64,000 nucleotides of DNA from Brachionus sp. 'Tiscar' (Eukaryota > Rotifera > Eurotatoria > Ploima > Brachionidae). The DNA is taken from NCBI GenBank assembly GCA_006352455.1, contig VANL01000009.1, positions 62,001 to 126,000 on the forward strand. The letters run 5' to 3'. Made by a program: the position numbers and the translations under genes. Below the pieces are notes generated by a model. It ran no database searches and had not been told where the DNA came from. It was given only the letters and a program-made list of their open reading frames with translations. This document shows, piece after piece, positions 1 through 10,800 of this stretch (positions are counted from its first letter, which is position 1; each line of letters opens with the position of its first letter).

Positions 1-41
1 TAAATTTTAATTTTTTTTCTAATTTAATAATTAAAAACAAA

Positions 42-2330
42 ATGCTAAAGCTTTTTTATAAAAATGTGAATTCATCAATTCTTAAAACGCCAATTATTTG
101 TGTTAAATTTAAGCAATTTTATTCATTTTCTCCCGAGATGGGCCATACTAATCAACTGAATGACGAATTTTTTGTCAAATATCAGGTAAATAATCAAATA
201 GCGTTTACAAATAAATTTCAAAATAAACTTAAGGAATCTATTGAAAAACTGAATGAACTACAAGCTGTTCAACTTGTTAATCAAAAAGATTTTTCAAGTT
301 TGATGGATCTTAGAATCAACAGCACAAAAAAAATGTGCAAAAAACTTAAAATCTCGGTTTGATTCAACAAAAAATCAGGATTATATTTTCCTAAAGATTT
401 TTCTTATTTCTCTTTAGAACGAGGACATAAACAATTTAAATGTTATTCATATGACAGGTACCAAAGGAAAAGGTTCTACTAGTGCTTTTTCTGAATCCAT
501 TTTAAGAAATTCAGGCTTTAAAACCGGACTTTTTACGTGATTTATGTAAAAAAATTTTACTTTATTTTTAAATTTTTTTTTATTTAGCTCTCCACATTTG
601 ATTGAAGTCAAAGAAAGAATTAAAATAAATGGAAAAAGCCTTTCTTATTCAAAATTTTATGAGTATTTTAGCCACTGTTATGAAATACTGATTGAAAAAT
701 GGGTATATTTTGAGCATGAATAAAATTTAAATTAAAAAATTTAAATATAATGATTCAAGTCAAAAGATGATCAATTTGAAAAACCGACATATTTTCAATT
801 TTTGACCTGCATGAGTTTTTATGTATTTCACCAAGAAAAAGTTGATGCTACCATTATCGAGGTTGGCATTGGAGGCCAATTTGACTTTACTAATATAATA
901 GAGTATTTAACTTTTTTATTAAATTACAAAACAATTTATTTACTAAAAAAGAAAACCAATCGCATGTGGCATTACATCCTTGGGTCTTGACCATTGTTCG
1001 CTTTTAGGAAATACAATTGAGCAAATAGCATGGCAAAAATCAGGCATCTTGAAGGTGAATTGACTGGCAATACAAAAAAAAAAGGCGACTATTTTTTTTT
1101 AGAGCTCATGTGTTGGTTTTGTAGCACAGCAACAATTTAAACAAGCTCTTAAAGTGATAAAAGAACGTTCCGAAGAATTAAACGTAATAATTTATTTCTT
1201 GATTAAATTTTTTCCATTAATATTTTTAAAAGGCACCTGTTTGTATTGTAAATAGTGTAGATAGTTATCAAGATTTGTACGCAAATGATATTGACTTAGG
1301 AATAAATGGCAAAGTGCAATACTTGAATAGTCAGTTAGCTCTGCAGATTTCAAATTATTGGATTAAAGCCAAAAGTAGATTTAAAAAAAGAAAATTAACG
1401 CTAAATATTTCTGTATAGCTGAAAAAAAATTTTATAAACATGAATGGATTAAAGAGCATAGATATTCGGATTTTGATGGAATTCCAGTTCTCAAGGATCA
1501 CACAGTTTTGGATGATGTTCAAAAAAAAGGTTTAAAAAAAAGGTTATAATTACCAAAGGTATTTTTTTTTCAAATTTGCATAAATTAAGGTTTAAATTCA
1601 TGTAGATGGCCTGGCAGAAATCAAATAATTGAGTCCGAAAATGGTAAAATCAAATATTATATCGATGGAGCTCATACTGTTGAGAGTATTGAGCAGTTTT
1701 TAGACTGGTTTTTACAGTTGAAAAAAAGGGATGAAAATTTCTCTAACGAAAAGACAGTCTTGCTTTTTAATTACACTGGAGATAGAGATCCATCTAAATT
1801 TTTGGAACTTTTAGCCGTAATTTTTATTTTAATTTTTCTAAAAATGCCACATCTTAATTTTTAGAAACTTAATTTTGATGCAGTAGCTTTTTCAAAGCTA
1901 AAAGCTTATCCCGATAACCAAGATAAAGGTAAAAAAAGCTTTGAAAATTTATAAAAATAATTAAAATTTAAAAAATTTAAAAGACACTTTCAGAAAGATG
2001 CCAAGTTCCGTATTTGATACGGATGAAAAATACGAAAATTTGCTCAATCTTTACAATGAATTAAAAAAATATGATACAAATAATAATAAAAAGACTCTAA
2101 ATCCAAATGTAATAATTGCAGACAATATCCTCGAAGGTTTAAATTGGCTGACTGATTCTCGAGAAGAAGTTTTACTCAAAAATTTAAAAGAACATGATAT
2201 TGAAAAATCTCTAATTCAAAATCCAATTTATTCAACATTTAACCAAGAAGGAAAAATTAATGTTCTAATAACTGGAAGTCTATACCTTGTTGGTCTAACA
2301 TTAAAAGTGTTAAACTTTAAAATTGATTGA
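42..2330 (+). CDS. FPGS: Folylpolyglutamate synthase, 11 exons
   Basis: Adds glutamates to folates (ATP-dependent ligase, Mur-ligase-like fold), retaining folate cofactors in mitochondria and cytosol. Exons I could phase: 42-356, 418-536, 588-702, 760-902, 952-1054, 1103-1183, 1233-1374, 1419-1542, 1606-1816, 1865-1928, 1984-2330. They sum to 1764 nt, or 587 aa, the usual animal length. The P-loop TGTKGKGST lies near residues 118-126, followed by SPHLIEVKERIKING, the VEVGIGG-type block (IIEVGIGGQFD), a GLDH-SLLG block and WPGRNQI. C-terminal landmarks are YYIDGAHT, LLFNYTGDRDP and VLITGSLYLVG. The basic, Ser/Thr-containing N-terminus with few acidic residues suggests a mitochondrial leader. 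Introns are 45-62 bp. It is first in a run of five plus-strand genes. Confidence 0.95.
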
Positions 2331-2514
2331 TTTCAAATGATAATAAATATTTATCATTTATTTCTTTAAAATTTTATTTAAAAAAATACAAAATTTTGTT
2401 AAGTTATTTCTCCAAGTGCATTTTTATTTTTTATTATTAATATGATTTTTTTGATTCAGGGTATAAGGCTGCGAGTTGTGTTTTTTTTTTCGAAAATTTG
2501 AAATTTAATTTTAA

Positions 2515-3159
2515 ATGCTTGCTACACCAGACTATTCTCATTTCACCAGCCAAGATTATGAGAAAATATATGAACCGTCGGAAGACACATTTTTATTTCT
2601 AGATGCATTAGAAAAAGATATCAATTTTCTAAATAATTTGAACCCTCAAATAGTTGTCGAAATCGGTCCAGGCTCAGGATTGGTAATAAATTTTTTGGCC
2701 AAACATTTAAAGGATGCAAGAAAAATATTTTTCATCGCTGCAGATATAAACAAGGATGCATGTTTGGCAACACAATTGACTTCCTATAAAAATAATAATG
2801 ATATAAATATAATAAACTGTGATTTAATAGAACCTTTAATGGACAAATTGAGGTATAAAGTAGATGTGTTATTATTTAATCCTCCTTATGTAGTTACTGA
2901 ATCAGAAGAACTAGGTTCTCGAGGATTACAAGCAGCTTGGGCCGGAGGCGCAAACGGCCGCCATGTAATGGATCGTGTCTTTATTCAACTAGATAACATT
3001 CTATCTAAAAACGGAGTGTTTTATCTAGTTGCCTTAAAACAAAATAACATTAATGATATTGAAATTTTTTCATCAAATTTGGGTTTCAAAATGGATGTAA
3101 TTATGAATCGTAGGGCTGGAATTGAAAATTTATTTATCCTAAAATTTACTAGAAAATAA
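2515..3159 (+). CDS. N6AMT1: HemK-family methyltransferase 2 (eRF1 glutamine methyltransferase catalytic subunit)
   Basis: Single-exon 214-aa class I SAM-dependent methyltransferase. The N-terminus reads YEPSEDTFLFLDAL, the HEMK2/N6AMT1 signature. The SAM-binding motif I (VVEIGPGSG) is at about residues 47-55 and the amino-methyltransferase NPPY motif is at 122-125, followed by the family stretch with a Trp-Ala-Gly-Gly segment. In the family this subunit pairs with TRMT112 and methylates Gln in the GGQ loop of release factor eRF1. A histone H4 lysine activity has also been reported. Its start is 184 bp after the FPGS stop. A TTTGATTCAG acceptor-like sequence ends about 57 nt upstream of the ATG, so an upstream non-coding exon or trans-splice site is possible. 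Length is normal for the family. Confidence 0.93.
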   Translation: MLATPDYSHFTSQDYEKIYEPSEDTFLFLDALEKDINFLNNLNPQIVVEIGPGSGLVINFLAKHLKDARKIFFIAADINKDACLATQLTSYKNNNDINIINCDLIEPLMDKLRYKVDVLLFNPPYVVTESEELGSRGLQAAWAGGANGRHVMDRVFIQLDNILSKNGVFYLVALKQNNINDIEIFSSNLGFKMDVIMNRRAGIENLFILKFTRK

Positions 3160-3272
3160 ATTTTAATTATTAATATTGATTTATAAGCTAAATAGGGGTC
3201 TAATAGCCTCTCCAAAATAAAATAATTAAATTGTTAAATTATGTTATATTTTAAATAATTTAGATTACAATA

Positions 3273-3901
3273 ATGGCCAACATTTTAGATCAGAAGCCTC
3301 AAGAAGAAGATGCTTCGGTATTAAAATTTCCCAAAGGTAAAATAAAATTCAATTCAAAAGATATTTAAAAAAAATTAATTTATAGAGTTCGAAAATGCTG
3401 AAACTCTTTTGATATCAGAAGTTCATATGTTAATGGAAAATAGGTATCAAGCATAATTTAAATTAAAATTTTTAAATAATAACTTTTTTAAATTTGTAGA
3501 CGAGCACAGAACGAAAGATCTGAGGAAGAAAAAGAATTGCCGCCAGTTTTCATGAAAACTTTAGAATATTGTGATCGATTTAGTCGATTCAAAAATAAAG
3601 AAACAATTATAGCTGTCAGAAAGTATTTTATTTAAGAAAAAAATTAATTTGATATCAAAAAAAAATTTTCTAGTATGCTCGTTCAAAAGACAAATTTTCA
3701 TAAATTTGAAATTGCCTCTTTGGCAAACTTGTGTCCAGAAAATTCGGAAGAAGCAAAAGCTTTGATTCCTAGGTAACCAAAACAAATTCTTATTTAAAGT
3801 TATTCTTTATGAAAATTTTTAGTCTCGAAAACAAAATCGAAAATGATGATCTTCAAAAAATATTAGATGATATTCAAACTAAAAGAAGCTTTCAGTGTTA
3901 A
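3273..3901 (+). CDS. POLR2D: RNA polymerase II subunit RPB4, 5 exons
   Basis: Stalk subunit of RNA polymerase II that dimerises with RPB7. Phased exons are 3273-3336, 3386-3443, 3500-3622, 3674-3772 and 3823-3901, which total 423 nt or 140 aa, against about 142 in vertebrates. Conserved blocks visible: LKFPKEFENAETLL, ISEVHMLMENR, VFMKTLEY, RFSRFKNKETI, KFEIASLANLCPE, EEAKALIPSLE, LQKILDDIQTKRSF. Each intron is about 50 bp with GT...AG. The start is 113 bp downstream of the N6AMT1 stop, on the same strand, and an acceptor-like AATTTAG sits 9 nt before the ATG. Confidence 0.96.
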
Positions 3902-4145
3902 TTTAGAAATATGTAAAAATAAAGCACTTGATTATAATTTTAATACTTTTTATAGTTAATAAAGCTAAAATTAAAACTAAAATTATTAAAATTAAAATTT
4001 TTGTAATTAATAAATAAAATTATTTTATAAAAATATATGCTTCAAAAACTATTATTAGCTTAAGAAAGAATTTTTGAATTATTTTTAGAATTATTAGAAA
4101 AATTTTATAAGATATAATAAATTTTGTTTATTTCATATTTTTCAG

Positions 4146-5150
4146 ATGGCTACTAAAAAATTAATCGAGAATTTTCAAAATTTCAAGACTGACTCAATGT
4201 TTAGTTTTCATCCTTTTTTTGTAAATTATTTTTCAAATAAAACTCCAACAAAAATAGATATCGAGTATAATGAAAAAATAGATGAACAATTAAATCTTCT
4301 AAAAGAATCGATAGTCACAAATTTTTATTTAAACAAATATTTCAATTCAATCGAGTCTATTGAGAAAGAGGCCGTAAAAAAACTAATCGATGTTTTACAA
4401 AATGACCAGATAATTAGTGACAATATCGCAAAGCATTTTCTTCTGCTAAACTTAAGCAAATCAAAATTGAATGCTAAACAGTTTGAATATTTCTTTAAAA
4501 ATATCGATTCTATTCAAATAATTCTCGATTTTGAGGAAATTTTTTCTTTCAAAGATTGTTTCGAAAAATTAAAAAAAAACAAAATTTTCTTGAGCACAAT
4601 TGAGCATGTTTTAAATAAAGCAATGGGTTCAAATTCAATTCCAGAAAATGTTCTCAATACAAAAATTCTGTTTTTTAGATCAGATTTTGATAATCTAGGT
4701 AGTTTTGCTGGATTAAGAGAAATTTACATCAATTTATCAAAAATAGAACTATTAAAAAATCAAATGAGCAATTTAGATAAGCAATATCAAATTATCATTT
4801 TAAAATTTTATCTTATTAAGTTGATAATCAATAATTTAAGTCTAATGAGTATTTTAGAAGCCAAAAATGATATCAATTATTCAAGCGAATTCTTGGCAAT
4901 TCAGCCAAATGAAGAAAATTTGACTCAGGTTGAGCATCTAGCAGAGAAATTAATTTTTAAAGTTTCAATTGATTGGGCCCAAAGTGTTCACTCACATAAT
5001 TTGGATCTAAATTATTTGAAGCATTTTTACAATAGTTTAATAGAAAAAGGTGAGCTCATAGAATTTGAATTTGAGAAATCTGGAGTCGCTGTCGATTTTG
5101 ATTCATTTTGTTTATTCGGTATAGAAAAAAGCTCTTTTGAAAAAAATTGA
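4146..5150 (+). CDS. Unrecognised 334-aa protein, single exon
   Basis: I do not recognise this family. The open frame starts at an ATG directly preceded by a pyrimidine-rich TTTTTCAG, so the ATG may be the first codon after a cis or trans splice acceptor. The protein is rich in Leu, Ile, Asn, Lys, Phe and Ser and looks mostly helical. No signal peptide, membrane span, zinc ligands or nucleotide-binding loop is visible. The C-terminal third (about residues 255-334) alternates hydrophobic and acidic residues and ends in a short SGVAVDFDSFCLFG stretch that looks beta-like. It sits between POLR2D (244 bp upstream) and ACSS1 (431 bp downstream), all on the same strand. Codon use and AT content match its neighbours, so it is probably a real gene, but no function can be assigned. 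Confidence 0.75.
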   Translation: MATKKLIENFQNFKTDSMFSFHPFFVNYFSNKTPTKIDIEYNEKIDEQLNLLKESIVTNFYLNKYFNSIESIEKEAVKKLIDVLQNDQIISDNIAKHFLLLNLSKSKLNAKQFEYFFKNIDSIQIILDFEEIFSFKDCFEKLKKNKIFLSTIEHVLNKAMGSNSIPENVLNTKILFFRSDFDNLGSFAGLREIYINLSKIELLKNQMSNLDKQYQIIILKFYLIKLIINNLSLMSILEAKNDINYSSEFLAIQPNEENLTQVEHLAEKLIFKVSIDWAQSVHSHNLDLNYLKHFYNSLIEKGELIEFEFEKSGVAVDFDSFCLFGIEKSSFEKN

Positions 5151-5581
5151 GCTTTCTATATTTGTGTTTTTAATTAAATAAATAAAAAACTTTTGACTTT
5201 TTTAAATATTTTTTTGAGTATTTTTTTATTAAATTATTAGAACTTGAAAAATATATTGCTTTAGTTGATAAAAGGCGTGTATAGTATGATTTTAAAAGGA
5301 AAAATTGTTTTATCACAAAATTAAAATAAGATAGTCAAGTAGAGACATTACACCAATAGTAAATTTATTTTTTTAGAATTTCATTATTTCTCAATTTAAA
5401 ATTTTTAAAGTATATTTCTAAAATAAAAATTTTTAGACAAAATTTTCTTTTAAAAATGAAAATTTAGTTTATTCTTATAAATATTAATACCCAAAAATTT
5501 TACAGCGTTCAAAATAGAATAAAATTTTGCATAAAACATCAAATTTTTAATAAAATATTTTTAAAAAAAACTGGTTTCAAA
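5151..5581. other. Intergenic spacer between the 334-aa gene and ACSS1
   Basis: AT-rich, with no open frame. An AATAAA-type signal occurs shortly after the upstream stop (around 5178). A TTTTACAG acceptor-like site ends near 5505, about 77 nt before the ACSS1 ATG. Nothing else is recognisable. Confidence 0.5.
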
Positions 5582-7849
5582 ATGCTGAGTATTAGCAAAA
5601 AAATAGGCTCAAGCTTTTATAAAATTCAATTGCGCACTTTTTTGTCTGCAAAATTTCCCGAATTGAATGAATTTCCACAAACCATTAAAAACTATGAAGA
5701 TCTTCACAAGTATAGCATCGAAAATTCAGATCATTTTTGGACAACTTTGGCTAAAAATCGTCTCGATTGGTTTAAACCATTTAGTAAAGTAAATAATGGT
5801 GCAAAATTCGATGACTTAGAAAGATACAATTCGCAATGGTTTTTGGACGGAAAATTAAATGTATCAGTTAACTGTGTAGATCGTCATTATCAAAAAAACC
5901 CAAATAAAGTTGCCTTGATATGGGAAAAAGATGAACCGGGCTCCCACGAATTTGTTACTTATGAGTAAATTTTTAGTAATTTTTTGCTTTTTAAAAATTC
6001 TCTATTTGTAGACAATTATATAAAATGATGAATCAAATAGCAAATTTGTTAAAATCTTGTGGAGTTCAAAAAGGAGATAGAGTTGCTTTTTATATGCCTA
6101 CATGCTCAATGACTGTTGCATGTATGATGGCTTGTGTACGCATTGGCGCTTTACATAGTATTGTTTTTGCAGGTTTTTCATCCGAGTCTTTAGCTTCTAG
6201 AATAAATGATGGTATTCAAGTTTCAAGAATTTTATTTTTAGTTAACTAATTGAATTTTTTGTAGCCAGTTGTAAAATTGTAATTACAGCAAATCAAGCAG
6301 TTAGAGGAGGAAAAATTATAAATTTAAAAAAAACTGTAGATGAGGCTATTAAACAATGTCCATCAGTTAAAAATGTTTTAGTTTATAAAAGAACTGATAA
6401 TAAATTTGAATTAAATAACGAAAAAGACATTGTAATTGATGATGTTTTAAATCAATATTCTTCTGAATGTGAGCCAGAGATTATGGATGCCAATGATCCA
6501 TTATTTATGCTCTATACATCAGGAAGTACTGGTAAACCAAAAGGTCTTGTACATGCTCAAGCTGGTTATATTCTGCAATCTGCTTTTAGTCATCAAGTTA
6601 TCTAAAGAAATTCTATTTTTTAAATTCAAATTTAAAATTAGATTTTTTTCAAAAGATTGCTTTTAATTATGAAAAAAATGATGTATTCGGTTGTTTAGCC
6701 GATGTTGGCTGGATCACAGGACATACATATATTGTTTATGCTCCACTGTGCAATGGAGGAACAACCGTTTTATTTGAGAGTTCGCCAATTTATCCAAATC
6801 CTAGTCGTTATTGGGAAACAATTCAAAGACTTAAGATCAATCAATTGTACATCGCTCCAACGTCAATACGTCTATTGATAAAAAATGGAGATGAATGGCT
6901 GAAGAACTACGATCTTTCTAGTTTGAAGCTGTTAGGTTCTGTTGGTGAACCTATAAATCATGAAGCTTGGCATTGGTATCATGAAGTAGTTGGGCATAAG
7001 CGATGCAAAATAATTGACACTTGGTGGCAAACTGAAACTGGAAGTCTAATGATTGCTCCATTGCCTTGTGGCAAAAATGATCAAATAAAACCAGCTATGG
7101 CTATGAGGCCATTTTTTGGGATTGATGCTGTCCTTTTAGATGAAAAAGTTTGAAACTGTTTTAGCTAAGTTTTTGTCAAAATTTTATTTAAAGGGAAATG
7201 AAAAAGAAATTAAAAATAATGAAGGTGTGTTGTGCATCAAAAAACCATGGCCAAGTATGGCAAGAACCATTTATGGTGATCATCAGCGTTTTATTGATAC
7301 ATATTTAAGACCTTATCCAGGATATTACTTTACTGGTGATGGTGCACATGTTGACAACGATCGTCATTTCCAAATAACAGGTCGTGTAGACGATGTTATT
7401 AATGTTAGTGGTCATAGAATTGGTACAGCCGAGGTCGAGGACGTACTTGACGAAAGTCATCATATTTCAGAATCCGCAGTGGTAGGATTTCCGCATGACA
7501 CTTTAGGAGAAGGAATTTTTGCTTTTGTTACACTCAGACAGGATAATGATTTTAATGAAGAGCAAGTGATAAAAGAGCTCAAAATTCTAGTAAAATCCAA
7601 GATTGCTGGCTATGCTGTACCACACTATTTTTTGGTAATTTAAAGAAAAAAAAATCATTATTTATTTTATATATTTTTAAGTTTGTTTCTAATTTGCCTA
7701 AAACTCGATCTGGTAAAATTATGAGGCGTTTACTAAGAAAAATAGCTACAGATAAGTTTGATGAAATGGGAGATACATCAACTTTGTTTGATCCTTCTTT
7801 GCTGGATGAAATAGTTGAAAAATATAAAAAACTTAAAAAAATTAATTAG
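5582..7849 (+). CDS. ACSS1: Acetyl-CoA synthetase, mitochondrial type, 6 exons
   Basis: AMP-forming ligase that converts acetate, ATP and CoA to acetyl-CoA. Phased exons are 5582-5964, 6012-6211, 6265-6596, 6656-7147, 7194-7634 and 7682-7849, giving 2016 nt or 671 aa. The adenylate-forming signature YTSGSTGKPKG is near residues 277-287. Also visible are DVGWITGHTY, GSVGEPIN, WWQTETG, YYFTGDG and the catalytic lysine of the KTRSGK motif at about residue 628. Several blocks match the ACSS1 rather than the cytosolic ACSS2 branch: CLADVGWITGHTYIVYAPLC, AMAMRPFFGIDAVLLDEKG and DDVINVSGHRIGTAEVEDV. The N-terminus is Lys/Ser/Arg-rich with no acidic residue in the first 25 or so, consistent with mitochondrial import. 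The intron at 7148-7193 is only 46 bp. Confidence 0.95.
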
Positions 7850-10800
7850 TTTTGTAATATAAAAATAATTTTATTTTATGACTTATTCTAATAAATTTAT
7901 TTAAAATTCTTGCTTCATTAATTTTTTTACTTTTGATAAGAATTTCTTTTTTTAAGATATCGACAGAGCTAGTCAGTTACTATTTTCAAAATAATCAAAA
8001 AATTTTTTTTTCCTTTAATATTCAAAAAAATCTACAAACGTTAGATTAAACTACGAATATTTTTAAGTATTCAATGATTTTATTGTCAGTGACTAAATAA
8101 TTTGAAAATTAAAATAAAGAAAAACATATATATTTTCACTGATTATCTTTGTTTATAAAAATAAACAAATTAATGAGTTTATAGTTAATTTTGGTTAAGA
8201 AAAGAGTTGCATCAGAAAAATTCATATTTAAATCTAATTTAATTCAATGATTAATAAGATTATATATAAAAGTGATTGTTTATTTGAAAGAAAAATCCAT
8301 ATTTTTTGTTTTTAAATCATCTTTATTAATCCCAATTTTATTTTCTAGATTTAGATAGATTTTACAACAATAATTAAGTCACTTAAGGATTTAAAATACT
8401 TTTTATTTACTAAATTTTATTTAATTATATGAAAATCTTGATTAATTTAAAAAAAAAGGAAATTATTTTTTAAAGGATTAAATCAGGCTATTAATTCTAT
8501 CTGAAAATCTCAAAATCGAATTTTTAATTAGAATATACTGATAATGCTAATCAATAAAGAATAAAATTCATTCGGTCAAATTGAGCTAATTTTTTTGTTT
8601 AAATGGTTAAATTGATCAGACTGGATGTGTAATTAAGTTTTTGAATTTGAATATAAAAATATTAAATTTGAGGCTAGATTTAATTTAGTAAATATTTAAA
8701 ATAAAGAAAAAACACATAAACGGTATCATATTTAGTTGAATCGAAATTAATTTAAATATTTTTTAAAGTTGACTCCTATTAAAGATCTCACAATAGATAA
8801 GAGAAAAAAATTCAGTCTGAACATAACTCACACAACTCGTCTTCATTTTATTTTATTTTATTTTATCGCCCCAGAGATTTCTTGACGTTTCAATAGAACT
8901 ATTTTAAATAAACCGAAATTAATATATATATATATTTGAAAATTTATGGAAATTTTATGATTAGTACAAGTTTATACGGCTATGTTTTATTAAGAAAAAT
9001 TAAAATATTTTATCGATCTGTTCTCATCAAACAAGATTAAATTAAATATCAAAGAAAAACAAATAAAAGTTGTAAATTATTTCAATACTTATAATATTTG
9101 AATGCTGTGATTATGATTTTTAGTATGATGAGTTGTCAAATTTGGTATCTTTAAATTTGTTTGTTAATTAGGATTTTAAAAAAATATATCAAAAATATTA
9201 AATTTTTTATTTTAGGAAGTTTTAAATTTAATAATAATAATAATAAGTTTATATTATTGAATAAATACAATTGAATTTTTTCTAGCAAAACTATCAATTT
9301 TGCTTTTGGAATCCAAGACGGTTAATTTCCTTTTTTTAAATTGTAATATTTGAAATGTGAAACATAGAACACGTTTAATTAGGCTAAACAAATCTAAAGC
9401 AGACTAAAATAAAAAGTTAAATTAAATTAAAAATTAATTAAAAATACTTTGTTTTTAAATTTTCGATGATTGATGAATGTTTTTAATAAGAACTTAAAGT
9501 ATACACTAATAAAAAAACTATTTTGTTGAATTTAAATTAAAATTTAATTATCTATTAATATTAAGAATGAATTAGTGAAAAAAAATAAACATTTTTCAAA
9601 TTTTATTTTATAATTAAAGTCATATTTTAGTTTTACTTGTGCGATGTAGATTTGAATTAATGATTAATAGAGTACTATTTGGTTTATAACTTTAAGACTA
9701 CTAGACTAAATAGCCTCTACAATATTCAATCAGAAAAGCAATTTTGTTTATAAATATTGGCCTCAATAAATCATTCTTCCTTTTCATGATTTTTATCAAA
9801 TTTTAATTAAAAATATACATGACTCTAATTATTTCCATTAAGAACAACATTCTTAAATACACAACAAGACAATTGTTATCTGACTACGTGAGCTGTGTTT
9901 GGTATTCATTAATTGAACAAAAAACTTTAGAAAGAAATTATTCTCAACAGTATTTTTGATGCATGATTTGCCCAAAAGCAAAAAAATCGGCTTTTTTTGA
10001 ATAGCAACTCACGAATTTTAAAGCGTTTTTTCATCAATCATCCGGGCTAATTTTGTTACTAACAACTAGTCAATTTTCTACTGGGCTCAATACAACAAAA
10101 AAATCAATATTCATCCTCAATTAAAAAATCTATGCTCAAATTAACTCAGCATTCACAATCGTAAGCTGAATTCATAAACGGAAGACAATTTGTTTACAGA
10201 CTATTTGTAAAATTAAATATTTAATTTACAAAGAGTCTAAAAATCGATATATTAAGTGATTAAATATTTTTTAAAATGACCAAAAAAAAAATTCGGAAAT
10301 TGATCTAGTAAGATTTATCAAAATTCGATTTGAATTAAAATAATATTTAAAATTGTCTAAATAAATAAAAATTTATATCAAATTTCGAATTGTAAAACAA
10401 ACAAAATTATCATCATCAACAACAACAAAAATGGCTTAAGTTTCAAAATAATTAAATCACCAGAGGATTCCTCATAAATACTAAAGTCTGCTAATCTAGT
10501 TCAATTATCTTAAGTAGAAGTAAAGTTCATTTTTATCATATGCCAGTATGAAATCAAAATTAGCTTAAAGTGGGTTATTCAGAAGAAATTTTAGCTTAGA
10601 AGCGCTTCCTAACTAGCAAATATTGATTATTTTAATATTACCTTTTTTTTTAATATGAACAGATTTTATAATTTGTTTCTATGTCAACTAATTAAAAAAG
10701 ATTCAATCATAATGGCGTAGCTTTAAAGTTTTCGTTTTAGCTTAAAATCTCTATCATGGGCATCGGAAACTTGGTCAAAGTACTTTAAGTCTGCATTATT

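Noticed and set aside
8846..8866. TTTTA repeat as a regulatory element
   Set aside because: Simple low-complexity repeat, expected in DNA of this composition.
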